A stretch of DNA of 64,000 nt from contig NC_092459.1 in the NCBI RefSeq assembly GCF_047495875.1, positions 12,528,965 to 12,592,964 on the forward strand, in the 5' to 3' direction. The DNA comes from Pithys albifrons albifrons (taxonomy: Eukaryota > Chordata > Aves > Passeriformes > Thamnophilidae). The notes below the pieces were generated by a model that searched no databases, was not told the origin of the DNA, and worked only from the letters and a program-made list of their open reading frames with translations. Positions 63,901 through 64,000 of the stretch are shown here, in pieces. Made by a program: the position numbers and the translations under genes. Position 1 is the stretch's first letter. Every line of letters starts with the position of its first letter.

Positions 63901-64000
63901 CCTGTTCTTTTTCCTTCACACCCCATCAATTTTCTAGTACCCATGCTGTAGATCTGCAAATAAACAACATAACAAAATGGCTTTTCTACTCAGGCCTAAA
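60985..64000. other. Right end of window, intergenic
   Basis: No supported gene. A perfect 11-bp tandem duplication (CCAAAGGCAAG at 62734-62744 and 62745-62755) is the only clear local structure. Short open frames have no recognisable family. Confidence 0.45.

Noticed and set aside
1..64000. CRISPR arrays, operons or prokaryotic mobile systems
   Set aside because: No regularly spaced direct repeats and no dense long frames. Gene structure and repeats are those of vertebrate nuclear DNA.

Overview
This window reads as vertebrate nuclear DNA, most likely from a bird. It is A+T-rich intergenic sequence with one intact, intronless vertebrate channel gene. The recognisable dispersed repeats are CR1-type LINE fragments, the dominant avian retroposon, plus LTR debris. 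I saw no Alu, L1 or B1/B2 elements. There is no bacterial-style gene packing, operon or CRISPR array, and no tRNA gene that I could recognise. Species and chromosome cannot be fixed from the sequence alone.

The one gene I can name with confidence is KCNF1 (Kv5.1, an electrically silent modulatory potassium-channel subunit). It lies on the minus strand at 22374-23837 as one 487-codon exon. A candidate poly(A) signal lies about 350 bases beyond its stop. Two competing models exist for its 5' end: an unspliced leader from a TATA-like box near 24592-24599, or a leader exon starting at a strong splice-acceptor-like site at 24101-24102.

The left edge (200 to about 453) carries a broken copy of the start of VAMP7, a longin-type vesicle SNARE. 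It has a stop at codon 20, two compensating frameshifts and a 21-base in-frame expansion built from a palindromic 10-mer. From 5.8 to 12.4 kb lie an LTR-like patch, a CpG-rich stretch with two runs of 16 G, and four CR1 fragments. A 216-bp solo LTR with matching 7-bp flanks lies at 25204-25419, just upstream of KCNF1. From 25.4 to 64 kb I find no supported gene. That part holds one CR1 fragment beside a (GGACA)n array, a 33-bp duplication enclosing a hairpin, a second LTR-like promoter/poly(A) patch, A-rich low-complexity tracts, and stretches that look like possible conserved noncoding elements.

No new multi-gene system is visible. The points most worth following are the VAMP7 relic (retrocopies are rare in birds), the KCNF1 5'-end structure, the solo LTR beside KCNF1, the CpG-rich/poly-G patch, and the small rearrangement at 44.1 kb.
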